Assembly (NCBI GenBank): GCA_947504115.1
Contig: CANNGH010000001.1
Span: 682,001-746,000, forward strand
Source of the DNA: an uncultured Sedimentitalea sp.
GTDB taxonomy: Bacteria > Pseudomonadota > Alphaproteobacteria > Rhodobacterales > Rhodobacteraceae
Direction: 5' to 3'
Length of the DNA stretch: 64,000 bases
A model generated the notes under the pieces. The model had not been told where the DNA came from. It did no database searches and saw only the letters and a program-made list of their open reading frames with translations. Of this stretch, positions 33,527 to 42,845 are shown piece by piece; position 1 is the stretch's first letter, and every line of letters begins with the position of its first letter. The position numbers and the translations under genes are program-made.

Positions 33527-36500
33527 TCACTCCGCCGGCATGGCAGCCGGTTCCACGCTCAGCGGCGCGGGCAGATGGATCAGCATTTCCCGCGGGCAGA
33601 CCTGGAGGAAGCGGGTCACCTCGACGTCCCAGTGTTGCAGGATGTCGGCGGCCTTGCGGCTGCCGGTCTCCTCGGCGTGACGGGCGATCATGGCCTTCAG
33701 TTCCGTCTGCCAATGCGGCACCGTCACCGCGCAGGTGACCACGGTTTCGCGGTTCATCAAGGTTTCCGCCAGCCCGTCGGGATCGTAGAGATATGCCATC
33801 CCCCCGGTCATGCCCGCGCCGAAATTCGCGCCGATCCGCCCCAGGATCACCGCGACACCACCGGTCATGTATTCGCAGCCGTTGCTGCCGCAGCCCTCGA
33901 TCACGGTTCGCGCGCCGCTGTTGCGCACCGCGAACCGTTCGCCCGCGCGCCCCGAGGCAAACAGCCAGCCGTCGGTTGCCCCATAAAGCACGGTGTTGCC
34001 GATGATCGTGTTCTCGTCCGCCCTAAGCGTGCCGGCCATCGGCGGGCGCACCACGATGATGCCGCCCGACAGGCCCTTTCCGACATAATCGTTGGCATCG
34101 CCCGACACTTCCAGCTTCAGCCCCGGCGCCGCGAAGGCACCCAGCGATTGCCCGGCGCTGCCCTGCAGTTTCACCGTCAGGTGATCGGCTTGCAGCGTGT
34201 TGCGCATGCCGAAATTGCGCACGATATGGCTGGAAATACGGGTGCCGACGGTGCGGTGCGTGTTCTGCACCGCATAGGCCAGTTGCATCTTTTCGCCGTC
34301 TTCCAGGAACCGCGCCGCGTCGCGCACGATCTGCGCGTCCAGCGTATCCGGCACCTCGTTGCGCGGCTTGTCGCGGTCATAGGCGATGCGCGCGGCGCCA
34401 TCGACGGTGATCAGCAGCGGGTTCAGGTCCAGATCGTCCAGATGCGCATTGCCCCGGCTGACCTGGCTCAGCAGGTCGGCACGGCCGATCACCTCGTCCA
34501 GCGATCGCGCGCCGATGGAAGCCAGCAATTCGCGCACCTCTTGCGCATAGAAGGTGATGAGGTTCACAACCTTGTCGGCGCTGCCGGTGAACTTGGCGCG
34601 CAACGCCTCGTCCTGCGTGCAGACGCCGACCGGGCAGGTGTTGGATTGGCACTGGCGCACCATGATGCAGCCCATCGCGATCAGGGCCGCTGTCCCGATG
34701 CCGTATTCCTCGGCCCCCAGCATCGCGGCCATGACGATGTCGCGCCCGGTGCGCAATCCGCCATCGGTGCGCAGCGTCACGCGGTCGCGCAGCTTGTTCA
34801 TCGACAAGACCTGATGCGCTTCGCTCAGCCCCATCTCCCAGGGCAGGCCGGCATATTTGATGCTGGTCGCCGGGCTGGCCCCGGTGCCGCCGCTATGACC
34901 CGAGATCAGGATGATGTCGGCCTTGGCCTTGGCGACCCCGGCGGCAATCGTGCCGACACCCGATTGCGCGACCAGCTTCACCGTCACCTTGGCGCGCGGG
35001 TTGATCTGTTTCAGGTCATAGATCAGCTGCGCCAGATCCTCGATGGAATAGATGTCGTGATGCGGCGGTGGAGAGATCAGCGTGACGCCGGGGGTGGAAA
35101 GACGCAGCCGCGCGATCAGTTCCGTCACCTTCATGCCGGGCAACTGCCCGCCTTCGCCGGGCTTGGCGCCTTGCGCGATCTTGATTTCCAGTTCCTCGCA
35201 GCGGTTGAGGTATTCCGCAGTGACGCCGAACCGTCCCGAGGCCACCTGCTTGATCTTGGCGGACGGGTTGTCGCCGTTCGCCTCCGGCGTGAAATGCGCC
35301 GGATCCTCGCCACCCTCGCCGCTATCGGATTTCGCGCCGATCCGGTTCATCGCCACGTTCAGCGCCTTGTGCGCCTCGGGCGACAGCGCGCCGAGGCTCA
35401 TCCCCGGTGTCACGAAGCGCTTGCGGATCGCGGTGATGCTCTCGACCTCTTCCAGCGGGACGGGTTTGCCCAGCGGCTTGATGTCCAGCAGGTCGCGCAG
35501 ATGGATGGGGGCGTGGCCGCGCATCTTGGCGGAATACTGTTTCCACATCTGGTAGGACGCGCTGTTGCAGGCGCTTTGCAGCATGTGCATGCCGGTCGCG
35601 TCCCAGGCGTGGGTTTCACCGGAACTGCGCGCCTTGTAGAAACCGCCGATGGGCAGCACGTCCTGCCCCGATTTCCAGCCGCGCGCGTGGATCTCCTCGG
35701 CCTTGTGCTGGATGCCCGACACGCCGATGCCCGAAATGCGGCTGGTGATGCCCGGGAAATACTCGGCGCACATGGCGCGGGACAGCCCCACCGCCTCGAA
35801 ATTCAGCCCGCCGCGATAGGACGAGATCACCGAGATCCCCATCTTGGCCATGATCTTGAGCAGGCCCTGATCCACCGCCTCTCGATAGCGCGCGACCGCT
35901 TCGGCGAGTGTGCCATCCAGCAGGCCGCGCCCGATCCGGTCGGCCAGAGAATCCTGCGCCAGATAGGGATTCACGGTGGTCGCGCCGCTGCCGATCAGCA
36001 CGGCAAAATAATGCGGGTCGATGCACTCGGCGCTGCGCACGTTGAGCGAGCAGAAGGTGCGCAAGCCCTTGCGCGTCAGGTGGCTGTGCACCGCGCTGGT
36101 CGCCAGGATCATCGGCATCGCCACCCGGTCCGCGCCCGAGCGGTGATCGCTCAGCACCAGATGACCCGATCCGCTGCGCACGGCATCCTCGGCCTCGGCG
36201 CGGATGTGTTGCAATGCGCGTTGCAACGCGTCCGGCCCGTCCGCAGGGTCGAAAGTGCAGTCGATCTCGCTCACCTCGGCGTTGAAATGGCGCTTCAGCT
36301 CGTCCAGTTCGGCATTGGCGAGGAAGGGGCTTTCCAGCACGATGATCTCGGTCTGCGCGCCGCTTTCCTCCAGCACGTTCTTGAGGTTGCCGAACCGGGT
36401 CTTCAGGCTCATCACCCGGTGTTCGCGCAAGCTGTCGATGGGCGGATTCGTCACCTGGCTGAAGCTTTGGCGGAAATAATGGCTGAGCGGGCGGTAATGG

Positions 36501-38065
36501 CGGCTGAGCACCGCTGCGGGCGTGTCGTCACCCATCGAGGCGATCGCCTCCTTGCCGTCCTCGCCCATCGGGGCCAGCACCTGTTCCAGATCCTCGATAC
36601 TGTAACCGGCGGCGATCTGGCGGGTGCGCAGGTCGCTGCCGGTAAAAACGGGCGCTTCGGGCAGGGCGGTCAGCAGCGGATCCAGTTCCGCGATCTTTTC
36701 GACCCATTCGCCGAAGGGCAGGGCGGCGGCCAGCCGGTTCTTGATGTCGGTATCGTGGAACAGCTTGCCCGCCTGCATGTCCACGGCCAGCATCTGCCCC
36801 GGCCCCAGCGCGCCCTTTTCCAGCACGTCCGCCTCGTCCACGGGGACCATCCCGGCCTCGGACCCGGCGATCACCAGCCCGTCACCGGTCACCACGTAAC
36901 GCATCGGGCGCAATCCGTTGCGGTCCATTCCGGCGCAGACCCAGCGCCCGTCGGTCATCGCCAGCGCGGCGGGGCCGTCCCACGGCTCCATGACGGAGTT
37001 GCAATAGGAATACATGTCGCGCCAGGCCTGCGGCAATTCCACCGCCTGCTTGCTCCAGCTTTCGGGTATGAGCATGGTCTTGGCCATCGGCGCGCTGCGG
37101 CCCGCGCGCACCAGAACCTCGAACACGGCATCCAGTGCGGCGCTGTCCGACGACCCGCCGGCGATGATCGGCTTGATATCCTCGGCCATGTCGCCAAAGG
37201 TCGCCGAGGCCATGCGGATTTCGTGGCTTTTCATCCAGTTGATATTGCCCTTCAGCGTGTTGATCTCGCCGTTATGGGCCAGCATCCGGAATGGCTGGGC
37301 CAGCCACCATTGCGGGAAGGTGTTGGTGGAATAGCGCTGGTGATAGATCGCGAAGGCGCTTTCGAACCTTTCATCCTGCAGGTCGGGATAGAATTCCGCC
37401 ACCTGTTCGGCCAGCATCATGCCCTTGTAGATGATGGAGCGGCAGGACAGCGACGCCAGATACAATTGCCCGATCCCGGCAGCGATTGCGGCCTTCTCGA
37501 TGCGGCGGCGGATCACGTAAAGCTCGCGTTCGAAGGTTTCCTCGTCGAGACCCTTCGCGTTGGAAATCAGGATCTGCTCGATCTCGGGGCGGGTGGCGTT
37601 GGCCTTGTCGCCCAGACAGCCGATATCGACCGGCACATGCCGCCAGCCATAGATATAATGCCCCATGCGCAGCACTTCGGTTTCCACGATGGTGCGGCAG
37701 GTTTCCTGCGCGCCGAAATCGGTGCGCGGCAGGAACACCTGACCCACCGCCATCAACTCGTCCTCGCGCGGATCGTGGCCGGTGCGGCGGATCTGGTCGT
37801 AGAAGAACGGCACCGGGATCTGCACATGGATGCCCGCACCATCGCCGGTCATCCCGTCCGCATCCACCGCGCCGCGATGCCAGATCGCCTTGAGCGCGGC
37901 GATGCCCGATTCCACCACAAGGCGGCTTTTGGAGCCATCGACACTGACCACGAGCCCGACCCCGCAGGAGGAATGTTCCTCGGATTCCGAATACAATCCG
38001 TTTTCTGCCAGCCACTTGCGTCTGGCCTCCTCGGCGGCGGCCCATGCGGTGTCGTATGCGGTCAT
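33527..38065 (-). CDS. gltB: Glutamate synthase (NADPH) large subunit
   Basis: The 1512-residue catalytic subunit makes two glutamates from glutamine and 2-oxoglutarate. Residues 1-33 form a propeptide; C34 (SSCGVGLVV) becomes the N-terminal nucleophile of the glutaminase domain. The FMN/synthase domain follows (SGHSGGTGASP, KVTVKLVAQSGVGTIA). The 3Fe-4S cluster is in CIMVRQCQSNTCPVGVC. The C-terminal beta-helix GXGXG domain ends the protein. It overlaps the GFA-like gene by 4 bp; gltD is the first gene of the set. Confidence 0.97.
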   Translation of the reverse strand: MTAYDTAWAAAEEARRKWLAENGLYSESEEHSSCGVGLVVSVDGSKSRLVVESGIAALKAIWHRGAVDADGMTGDGAGIHVQIPVPFFYDQIRRTGHDPREDELMAVGQVFLPRTDFGAQETCRTIVETEVLRMGHYIYGWRHVPVDIGCLGDKANATRPEIEQILISNAKGLDEETFERELYVIRRRIEKAAIAAGIGQLYLASLSCRSIIYKGMMLAEQVAEFYPDLQDERFESAFAIYHQRYSTNTFPQWWLAQPFRMLAHNGEINTLKGNINWMKSHEIRMASATFGDMAEDIKPIIAGGSSDSAALDAVFEVLVRAGRSAPMAKTMLIPESWSKQAVELPQAWRDMYSYCNSVMEPWDGPAALAMTDGRWVCAGMDRNGLRPMRYVVTGDGLVIAGSEAGMVPVDEADVLEKGALGPGQMLAVDMQAGKLFHDTDIKNRLAAALPFGEWVEKIAELDPLLTALPEAPVFTGSDLRTRQIAAGYSIEDLEQVLAPMGEDGKEAIASMGDDTPAAVLSRHYRPLSHYFRQSFSQVTNPPIDSLREHRVMSLKTRFGNLKNVLEESGAQTEIIVLESPFLANAELDELKRHFNAEVSEIDCTFDPADGPDALQRALQHIRAEAEDAVRSGSGHLVLSDHRSGADRVAMPMILATSAVHSHLTRKGLRTFCSLNVRSAECIDPHYFAVLIGSGATTVNPYLAQDSLADRIGRGLLDGTLAEAVARYREAVDQGLLKIMAKMGISVISSYRGGLNFEAVGLSRAMCAEYFPGITSRISGIGVSGIQHKAEEIHARGWKSGQDVLPIGGFYKARSSGETHAWDATGMHMLQSACNSASYQMWKQYSAKMRGHAPIHLRDLLDIKPLGKPVPLEEVESITAIRKRFVTPGMSLGALSPEAHKALNVAMNRIGAKSDSGEGGEDPAHFTPEANGDNPSAKIKQVASGRFGVTAEYLNRCEELEIKIAQGAKPGEGGQLPGMKVTELIARLRLSTPGVTLISPPPHHDIYSIEDLAQLIYDLKQINPRAKVTVKLVAQSGVGTIAAGVAKAKADIILISGHSGGTGASPATSIKYAGLPWEMGLSEAHQVLSMNKLRDRVTLRTDGGLRTGRDIVMAAMLGAEEYGIGTAALIAMGCIMVRQCQSNTCPVGVCTQDEALRAKFTGSADKVVNLITFYAQEVRELLASIGARSLDEVIGRADLLSQVSRGNAHLDDLDLNPLLITVDGAARIAYDRDKPRNEVPDTLDAQIVRDAARFLEDGEKMQLAYAVQNTHRTVGTRISSHIVRNFGMRNTLQADHLTVKLQGSAGQSLGAFAAPGLKLEVSGDANDYVGKGLSGGIIVVRPPMAGTLRADENTIIGNTVLYGATDGWLFASGRAGERFAVRNSGARTVIEGCGSNGCEYMTGGVAVILGRIGANFGAGMTGGMAYLYDPDGLAETLMNRETVVTCAVTVPHWQTELKAMIARHAEETGSRKAADILQHWDVEVTRFLQVCPREMLIHLPAPLSVEPAAMPAE

Positions 38066-38502
38066 TGGTTTTCTCCTTCGCCGGACATGGTAGCAAAGAT
38101 CGCCTCCATCTCGGCCTGTGTCTTGACCTCGTGATCACCGGAAAAGGCATAGCCCGACGGCTTGCGGTCGATGAAGATCTCGCTGGTCAGTTCCATCCCG
38201 CCGGCATTTTCGAACAGGCCGGCCGCGACATGATAGAAAGCGTGCTCCGGAATGGTGACGCGATACCACAGCGTCGATCCGCAGGCGTCGCACCAGTCGC
38301 GCGCCGCCCAGTCCGAGCTTTGGCGGCTGCGCACCGGTCCTTCGAACGAGATGCTGTCGGGCGCGACCGCGGTGCCGACCAAGGCCGAACCTGTCCAGCG
38401 GCGGCACATGCCGCAATGGCAGGCGTGAAGCGTGGGCTCTTTCGGGGTGATCGTGACGGTCACCGCACCGCAGAGGCACTTGCCGGTCAATGTCGTTGTC
38501 AT
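38062..38502 (-). CDS. GFA-family zinc protein between gltD and gltB
   Basis: The 146-residue protein has the cysteine pattern of glutathione-dependent formaldehyde-activating (GFA/CENP-V) domains: GKCLCGAVTV, ACHCGMCRRW and CDACGSTLWYR, which bind zinc. Its activity is unknown; many members have no proven link to formaldehyde. It sits inside the glutamate synthase operon, 19 bp after gltD and overlapping gltB by 4 bp. A TTG three codons upstream is an alternative start. Confidence 0.85.
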   Translation of the reverse strand: MTTTLTGKCLCGAVTVTITPKEPTLHACHCGMCRRWTGSALVGTAVAPDSISFEGPVRSRQSSDWAARDWCDACGSTLWYRVTIPEHAFYHVAAGLFENAGGMELTSEIFIDRKPSGYAFSGDHEVKTQAEMEAIFATMSGEGENQ

Positions 38503-38521
38503 CGGTTCCAACCTTCCTGAT

Positions 38522-39958
38522 CTATTCCGCCGCCACGGCGCTTGCGCCGTTCAGCCGGTCCAGCACCGCCGCCGCGCAATCGCGCCCGTCGCGGATGGCC
38601 CAGACCACAAGCGAGGCGCCGCGCACGATGTCGCCCACCGCGTAGACGCCTTGCAGGGCGGTCGCGCCGCTGGTGAATTCGGCCTTGATCGTCCCCCAGC
38701 GGGTGACCGGCAATTCGGCCTGGCCCCAGAGTGTCGGCAGGTCTTCGGGTTCGAACCCCAGCGCCTTTATCACCAGATCGGCCTTTTCGACGTAATCCGC
38801 GCCCTCGACCAGTTCGGGGGCCTGCCGTCCGGTGGCGTCGGGCGCGCCGAGGCGCATCTTTTGCACCATCACGCCGGTCACACGGTCGTCGCCGGTGAAT
38901 CCCTTGGGCGCGCGCAGCCATTCAAAGATCACGCCCTCTTCCTCGGCATTGGCGACCTCGCGCTGGCTGCCGGGCATGTTGGCGCGGTCGCGGCGGTAAA
39001 GGCATTTGACCGATTCCGCGCCTTGCCGGATGCTGGTGCGTACGCAGTCCATCGCCGTATCGCCGCCGCCGATCACGACGACACGCTTGCCGGCGGCATT
39101 CAGACGGCCAGTATCGAAATCCTCGACTTCATCGCCCATGTTCCGGCGGTTGCTGGCGGTCAGGAAGTCGATGGCACGCTCGATCCCGGACAGCCCGCCG
39201 CCGGGCAGATCCAGATCGCGGGATTTGTAAACGCCGGTGGCGATGATGACCGCGTCGTGATCGGCGCGGATGTCGTCGAACGCGATATCGGTTCCGACAT
39301 CGCAGTTCAGCCGAAAGGTCACGCCACCCTGTTGCAGGTGGTCGTTCCGGCGTGTCACCACCTGCTTGTCCAGCTTGAAGCCCGGAATGCCATAGATCAT
39401 CAATCCGCCGGCGCGGTCGTATCGATCATAGATCGTCACCTGTATCCCGGCGCGGCGCAGCATATCCGCCGCCGCCAGCCCACCGGGGCCCGCGCCGATG
39501 ATGCCGACGCTTTCGTTGCGTTCCTGCATGGGCTGGATCGGTTGCACCCAGCCGCGTTCCCACGCGGTATCGGTCAGGTATTTCTCGACCGCGCCGATGG
39601 TGACGGTGCCGTGGCCGGATTGCTCGATGACGCAATTGCCCTCGCACAGGCGATCCTGCGGGCAGATGCGGCCGCAGATTTCGGGAAAGGTATTGGTGGC
39701 CTGGCTCAGTTCATAGGCTTCTTGCAGGCGGCCTTGCGCGGTCAGGCGCAGCCAGTCGGGGATGTTGTTGTGCAGCGGGCAATGGGTCTGGCAATAGGGC
39801 ACGCCGCACTGGCTGCACCGGCTGGCCTGTTCGCGCGCCTTGGCATCCGCGAACTCGGCATAGATCTCGTGGTAATCCGCGCGCCGGGCGGTCGCATCGC
39901 GCTTGTCGGGCATGTCGCGTTCGATCTGAACGAACTTCAGCATCGGTTGGTCTGGCAT
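38522..39958 (-). CDS. gltD: Glutamate synthase small subunit
   Basis: The 478-residue flavoprotein passes NADPH electrons to GltB. The N-terminal cysteines (CSQCGVPYCQTHCP, CGRICPQDRLCEGNC) ligate 4Fe-4S clusters. GAGPGGLAAADMLRR binds FAD and VIGGGDTAMDCVR binds NADPH. The MPDQP start at 39958 is used (AAGAAGG 7-8 nt upstream); an in-frame extension to 40027 would run through an AT-rich leader with a hairpin. It is the first gene of gltD-GFA-gltB. Confidence 0.96.
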   Translation of the reverse strand: MPDQPMLKFVQIERDMPDKRDATARRADYHEIYAEFADAKAREQASRCSQCGVPYCQTHCPLHNNIPDWLRLTAQGRLQEAYELSQATNTFPEICGRICPQDRLCEGNCVIEQSGHGTVTIGAVEKYLTDTAWERGWVQPIQPMQERNESVGIIGAGPGGLAAADMLRRAGIQVTIYDRYDRAGGLMIYGIPGFKLDKQVVTRRNDHLQQGGVTFRLNCDVGTDIAFDDIRADHDAVIIATGVYKSRDLDLPGGGLSGIERAIDFLTASNRRNMGDEVEDFDTGRLNAAGKRVVVIGGGDTAMDCVRTSIRQGAESVKCLYRRDRANMPGSQREVANAEEEGVIFEWLRAPKGFTGDDRVTGVMVQKMRLGAPDATGRQAPELVEGADYVEKADLVIKALGFEPEDLPTLWGQAELPVTRWGTIKAEFTSGATALQGVYAVGDIVRGASLVVWAIRDGRDCAAAVLDRLNGASAVAAE

Positions 39959-40188
39959 GGCGCGCCTTCTTGGTTTTTTGCACGGAATGCGCTTGTTTAT
40001 TCCGTCGTTCACCAGATTGAAAGACATAATTGCTGACCTAAATGTTCATAACTTTTAGTCTATCCCGCGATACCCCGAAAAATAACGGTAAATTGCATCC
40101 GAAACGGACCCAATTGAGCATATTCCCTTCCCGCAGGTGCAGGAGTAGGTGTCCGCCGACCGTCGTTTTCGTCGCAAGAGTCGTTGCC
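39959..40188. promoter_or_regulatory. AT-rich divergent promoter region gltD / uppP
   Basis: This 230-bp gap is clearly AT-richer than its surroundings (40010-40110 especially). It holds a 7-bp inverted repeat, ACGGAAT (39982-39988) and ATTCCGT (39999-40005), in the gltD leader. T-rich or A-rich flanks exist but no terminator geometry. No confident -35/-10 pair was assigned. It should hold both promoters, and nitrogen control of gltD is plausible but not visible as a known site. Confidence 0.4.
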
Positions 40189-40992
40189 ATGCCACTGTTT
40201 CAGTTGATCCTCATCGCCCTTATCCAGGGCGTGACGGAATTCCTGCCGGTCTCGTCCTCGGGGCATCTGATCCTGCTGCCCGGACTGACCGGGCTGGCGG
40301 ATCAGGGGCAGATCATCGACGTCGCGGTGCATGTCGGGACGCTGGGGGCGGTGATTGTGTATTTCCGACACGATCTGCGCCTCGCGCTTGCCGGTCTGCC
40401 CCGGGCGCTGGTCGGGCGGACCGACACGCCGGGCGCGCGCCTCGCGATGGGGTTGATCGTGGCGACGATTCCCGTGACGATCGCCGGTCTGGTGCTGCAT
40501 CTGACGGGGCTGGATCAGGCAATGCGATCGGTCGCGGTGATCGGCTGGGCCATGCTGGTTTTCGGGCTGGTGCTGTACTGGGCCGACCGCACCGGTGCGC
40601 AGACCAAACGGGCCGACGGCTGGAGCCTGCGCGATGCGTTGATCATGGGGCTATGGCAGGTGGTGGCGCTGATTCCCGGAACCTCGCGGTCGGGCATCAC
40701 CATCACCGGTGGCCGGCATCTGGGCTACACGCGCGAGGATGCCGCGCGGCTGGCGATGCTGATGTCGATTCCGACCATCGCCGCATCCGGGCTTTTGCTG
40801 GGCGGCGAAGTCGCACTCGGCGTGGATACGGGCGCAATGGCCGATGCCGCGATAGCCGCCGCGCTGGCCTTCTTCGCGGCCTTGCTGGCGCTGGCCTTCA
40901 TGATGCGCCTGCTGCGCAGCGTCAGTTTCACACCCTATGTGATCTACCGGATCATCCTCGGGGTGGGCCTGCTGATCTGGGCCTATACCTGA
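40189..40992 (+). CDS. uppP: Undecaprenyl-diphosphate phosphatase
   Basis: The 267-residue polytopic membrane enzyme dephosphorylates undecaprenyl-PP to recycle the cell-wall lipid carrier and gives bacitracin tolerance. QGVTEFLPVSSSGHL holds the catalytic Glu-rich motif near residue 15. The second motif PGTSRSGITITGG is near residue 164. About eight membrane segments are present. It abuts the convergent next gene with no gap. Confidence 0.96.
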   Translation: MPLFQLILIALIQGVTEFLPVSSSGHLILLPGLTGLADQGQIIDVAVHVGTLGAVIVYFRHDLRLALAGLPRALVGRTDTPGARLAMGLIVATIPVTIAGLVLHLTGLDQAMRSVAVIGWAMLVFGLVLYWADRTGAQTKRADGWSLRDALIMGLWQVVALIPGTSRSGITITGGRHLGYTREDAARLAMLMSIPTIAASGLLLGGEVALGVDTGAMADAAIAAALAFFAALLALAFMMRLLRSVSFTPYVIYRIILGVGLLIWAYT

Positions 40993-41976
40993 TCAGCCAT
41001 GCAGCCGGTCTGCGGATGCCGCAATGTCGGCATATTGGCCACCCTTGCGGAACCGCCACAGGTATTCGGGCAATATCGCCTCCATCGGGGCAGGGCGGAT
41101 GCCCAGCGATTCGAAATTGCGCGCATCGTCCGACACCACGTTGTCATGCGCCAGATTGCGCAACTGGTCGCGCGTCAGAACGCCGTTGCGGATCAATCCG
41201 AAGCTGAGCCATTGCACCATGTCAAAGCCGAGCGCCATGATCCGCGCCAGCCAGAAGGGCAGGTTCATCACCAGACGGCGGCGACGGATCACCTCCAGCA
41301 TCCGGTGCATCAGATCGCGCATGGTCGCCACTTCGGGTCCGCCCAACTCGTAAATGCCGGGCGCGGCGGTTCCGATCACTCCCATCTCGGCGGCCTTTGC
41401 CACGTCATCGACATAGACCGGCTGGAACAGCGTATCGCCCCCCGCGATCGGCAGGATCGGACCCATCCGCGCCATGCCGGCAAACCGATTGAACAGACCG
41501 TCCTCGGGGCCGAAAATCAGCGACGGGCGCAGGATCACGGCGTCGGGCATGTGCTTCAGCACGTTTTCCTCGCCCAATGCCTTGGTCCGGGCGTAGTCGC
41601 TGTCGCTGTCGGCATCCGCGCCGATGGCCGAAATCTGCACCATCCGCGCAACCCCCTGTTCGGCGGCGATGCGGGCGATGCGTTCGGGCCCTTCGGCCTG
41701 CACCACGTCGAACCGGTTCTTGCCCTTCTCGGCCAGAATGCCCACGCAGTTCACCACTGCATCGCAATCGTACATGACCGATGCGACCGAGGCATCGTCG
41801 CGGATGTTGCAGAACACAGGCTCGACCTGGCCCACCACGCCATAGGTGCGCACGAAACCGGCATCGTTGGGATTGCGCACCGCAACCCGCACACGCCAGC
41901 CCTGTCTTGCCATGCGCCGGGCGATATAGCGCCCGACGAAACCGGATCCGCCGTAAATCGTGACCAGTCTGGACAT
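40993..41976 (-). CDS. NAD(P)-binding protein, complex I NDUFA9-like
   Basis: This 327-residue atypical SDR has TIYGGSGFVGRYIAR at the N-terminus (dinucleotide-binding glycines), VRNPNDAGFVRTYG, NCVGILAEKGKNRFD and ILRPSLIFGPEDGLFNRF. A C-terminal part has hydrophobic stretches (LPFWLARIMALGFDMVQWL). It matches the NDUFA9 family found in alphaproteobacteria, which is related to a mitochondrial complex I accessory subunit. An enzymatic role is unproven. GGGAG lies about 9 nt before the ATG. Confidence 0.85.
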   Translation of the reverse strand: MSRLVTIYGGSGFVGRYIARRMARQGWRVRVAVRNPNDAGFVRTYGVVGQVEPVFCNIRDDASVASVMYDCDAVVNCVGILAEKGKNRFDVVQAEGPERIARIAAEQGVARMVQISAIGADADSDSDYARTKALGEENVLKHMPDAVILRPSLIFGPEDGLFNRFAGMARMGPILPIAGGDTLFQPVYVDDVAKAAEMGVIGTAAPGIYELGGPEVATMRDLMHRMLEVIRRRRLVMNLPFWLARIMALGFDMVQWLSFGLIRNGVLTRDQLRNLAHDNVVSDDARNFESLGIRPAPMEAILPEYLWRFRKGGQYADIAASADRLHG

Positions 41977-42111
41977 TGCGAGGCTCCCACTTCCTGCGAT
42001 CCTGTCGAGGATTACCGCTCCTGCGGTGCCGGGACAAGGCGCAATAATGCCGCGATCCCCTGCGGCGACCGGCGTGGGACAGGAAGATTCAAAAAATCCC
42101 GTGGCGGGTGA

Positions 42112-42140
42112 TTGACACCCCCGTTTTCTGGCCTTAGATG
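42112..42140 (+). promoter_or_regulatory. Sigma-70 promoter of tRNA-Leu
   Basis: TTGACA (42112-42117), exactly 17 bp, then TAGATG (42135-42140). The mature tRNA starts 18 bp after the -10, leaving a short leader. Confidence 0.8.
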
Positions 42141-42157
42141 CTCGCCTCACGACACCT

Positions 42158-42244
<87 letters not shown>

Positions 42245-42301
42245 TTACACTGCGTAAAGTGTCGATATATCAATGGCTTAAGCATCCTTGCGTCCCGTCC
42301 G

Positions 42302-42332
42302 GTACACATTACAGTACACACGGGGTACACAA
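42302..42332 (+). repeat. Three GTACACA direct repeats at 12-bp spacing
   Basis: GTACACA occurs at 42302, 42314 and 42326, each start exactly 12 bp after the last, directly before the integrase-fragment ATG. Such iterons next to a tyrosine recombinase gene and tRNA suggest arm-type binding sites of the integrase or an excisionase. Confidence 0.65.
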
Positions 42333-42703
42333 TGAGGCTTGTCTTGAAGTACGCGAAACGCACTGAAACAGGTAGCTGGCACTATCGCCGTAGGGTCCCC
42401 AAAGCGGTCGCTGAGATAATCGGCAAGGGCGAGTTCAAAGGGAAGCTGGGAGACAGTGAGCGGGAAGCCTTGGCCTCCTATCCCCGCTTCCATGCGCAGG
42501 TCGAGCAAACGATAGCGACGGCGCTAGAGCGCAAGGCGCGGGAGGGCGCGGCGGATCGCGGCGAGGTGACGGAGCGTCAGGCGTATGAGGTGGCCCAGGA
42601 GCGGGCCGCTGTATTGGCTCCTGAGGGAACCTCTTGGCTGCACCGTGACGCCGCCGCTGAGGGCATTGCCGATCAGTACCCGGACTGGCAGTCCGAGGTG
42701 TGA
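42332..42703 (+). pseudogene. Truncated tyrosine-recombinase (integrase) N-terminal fragment
   Basis: The 123-residue fragment starts RLVLKYAKRTETGSWHYRRRVPKAVAEIIG, the N-terminal SAM-like/DUF6538-type domain found in phage-like integrases of Rhodobacterales. KREALASYPRFHAQVEQTIA-like helix (residues about 48-68) follows. Full-length members have 350-450 residues with a catalytic R-H-R-Y domain, all missing here. The frame is open upstream through the tRNA, but this ATG, just after the GTACACA repeats, is the natural start. It stops 2 bp before an IS5-like fragment. It is not expected to recombine DNA. Confidence 0.75.
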
Positions 42704-42705
42704 CG

Positions 42706-42810
42706 ATGGCGCAGATGGGCTTTTTCGATCTTTCGGACCGTTGCGCGAGCCTGGACGCCAAGAAGGACCCGCTGATCGAGATTGACGCGGTGGTGCCCTC
42801 ACGTCATTGA
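42706..42810 (+). pseudogene. IS5-family transposase N-terminal fragment
   Basis: The 34-codon frame opens MAQMGFFDLSDRCASLDAKK and continues with DPLIEIDAVVPSRH before TGA. The GFFDL-x-DR-x-x-SLDA-x-x-DPL pattern is that of IS5-group transposase N-termini. The DDE catalytic domain is absent. It lies 2 bp after the integrase fragment, so a deletion or IS-mediated rearrangement joined the two. Confidence 0.75.
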
Positions 42811-42845
42811 GTTATAGCATCATTCACCGCTCACCGACCTGAAAC

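Noticed and set aside
33521-38134. 1537-codon plus-strand open frame opposite gltB
   Set aside because: It is the antisense shadow of a GC-rich gene: gltB shows all catalytic and cluster residues on the minus strand, while the plus-strand translation is rich in His, Arg and Gln and has no recognisable domain.
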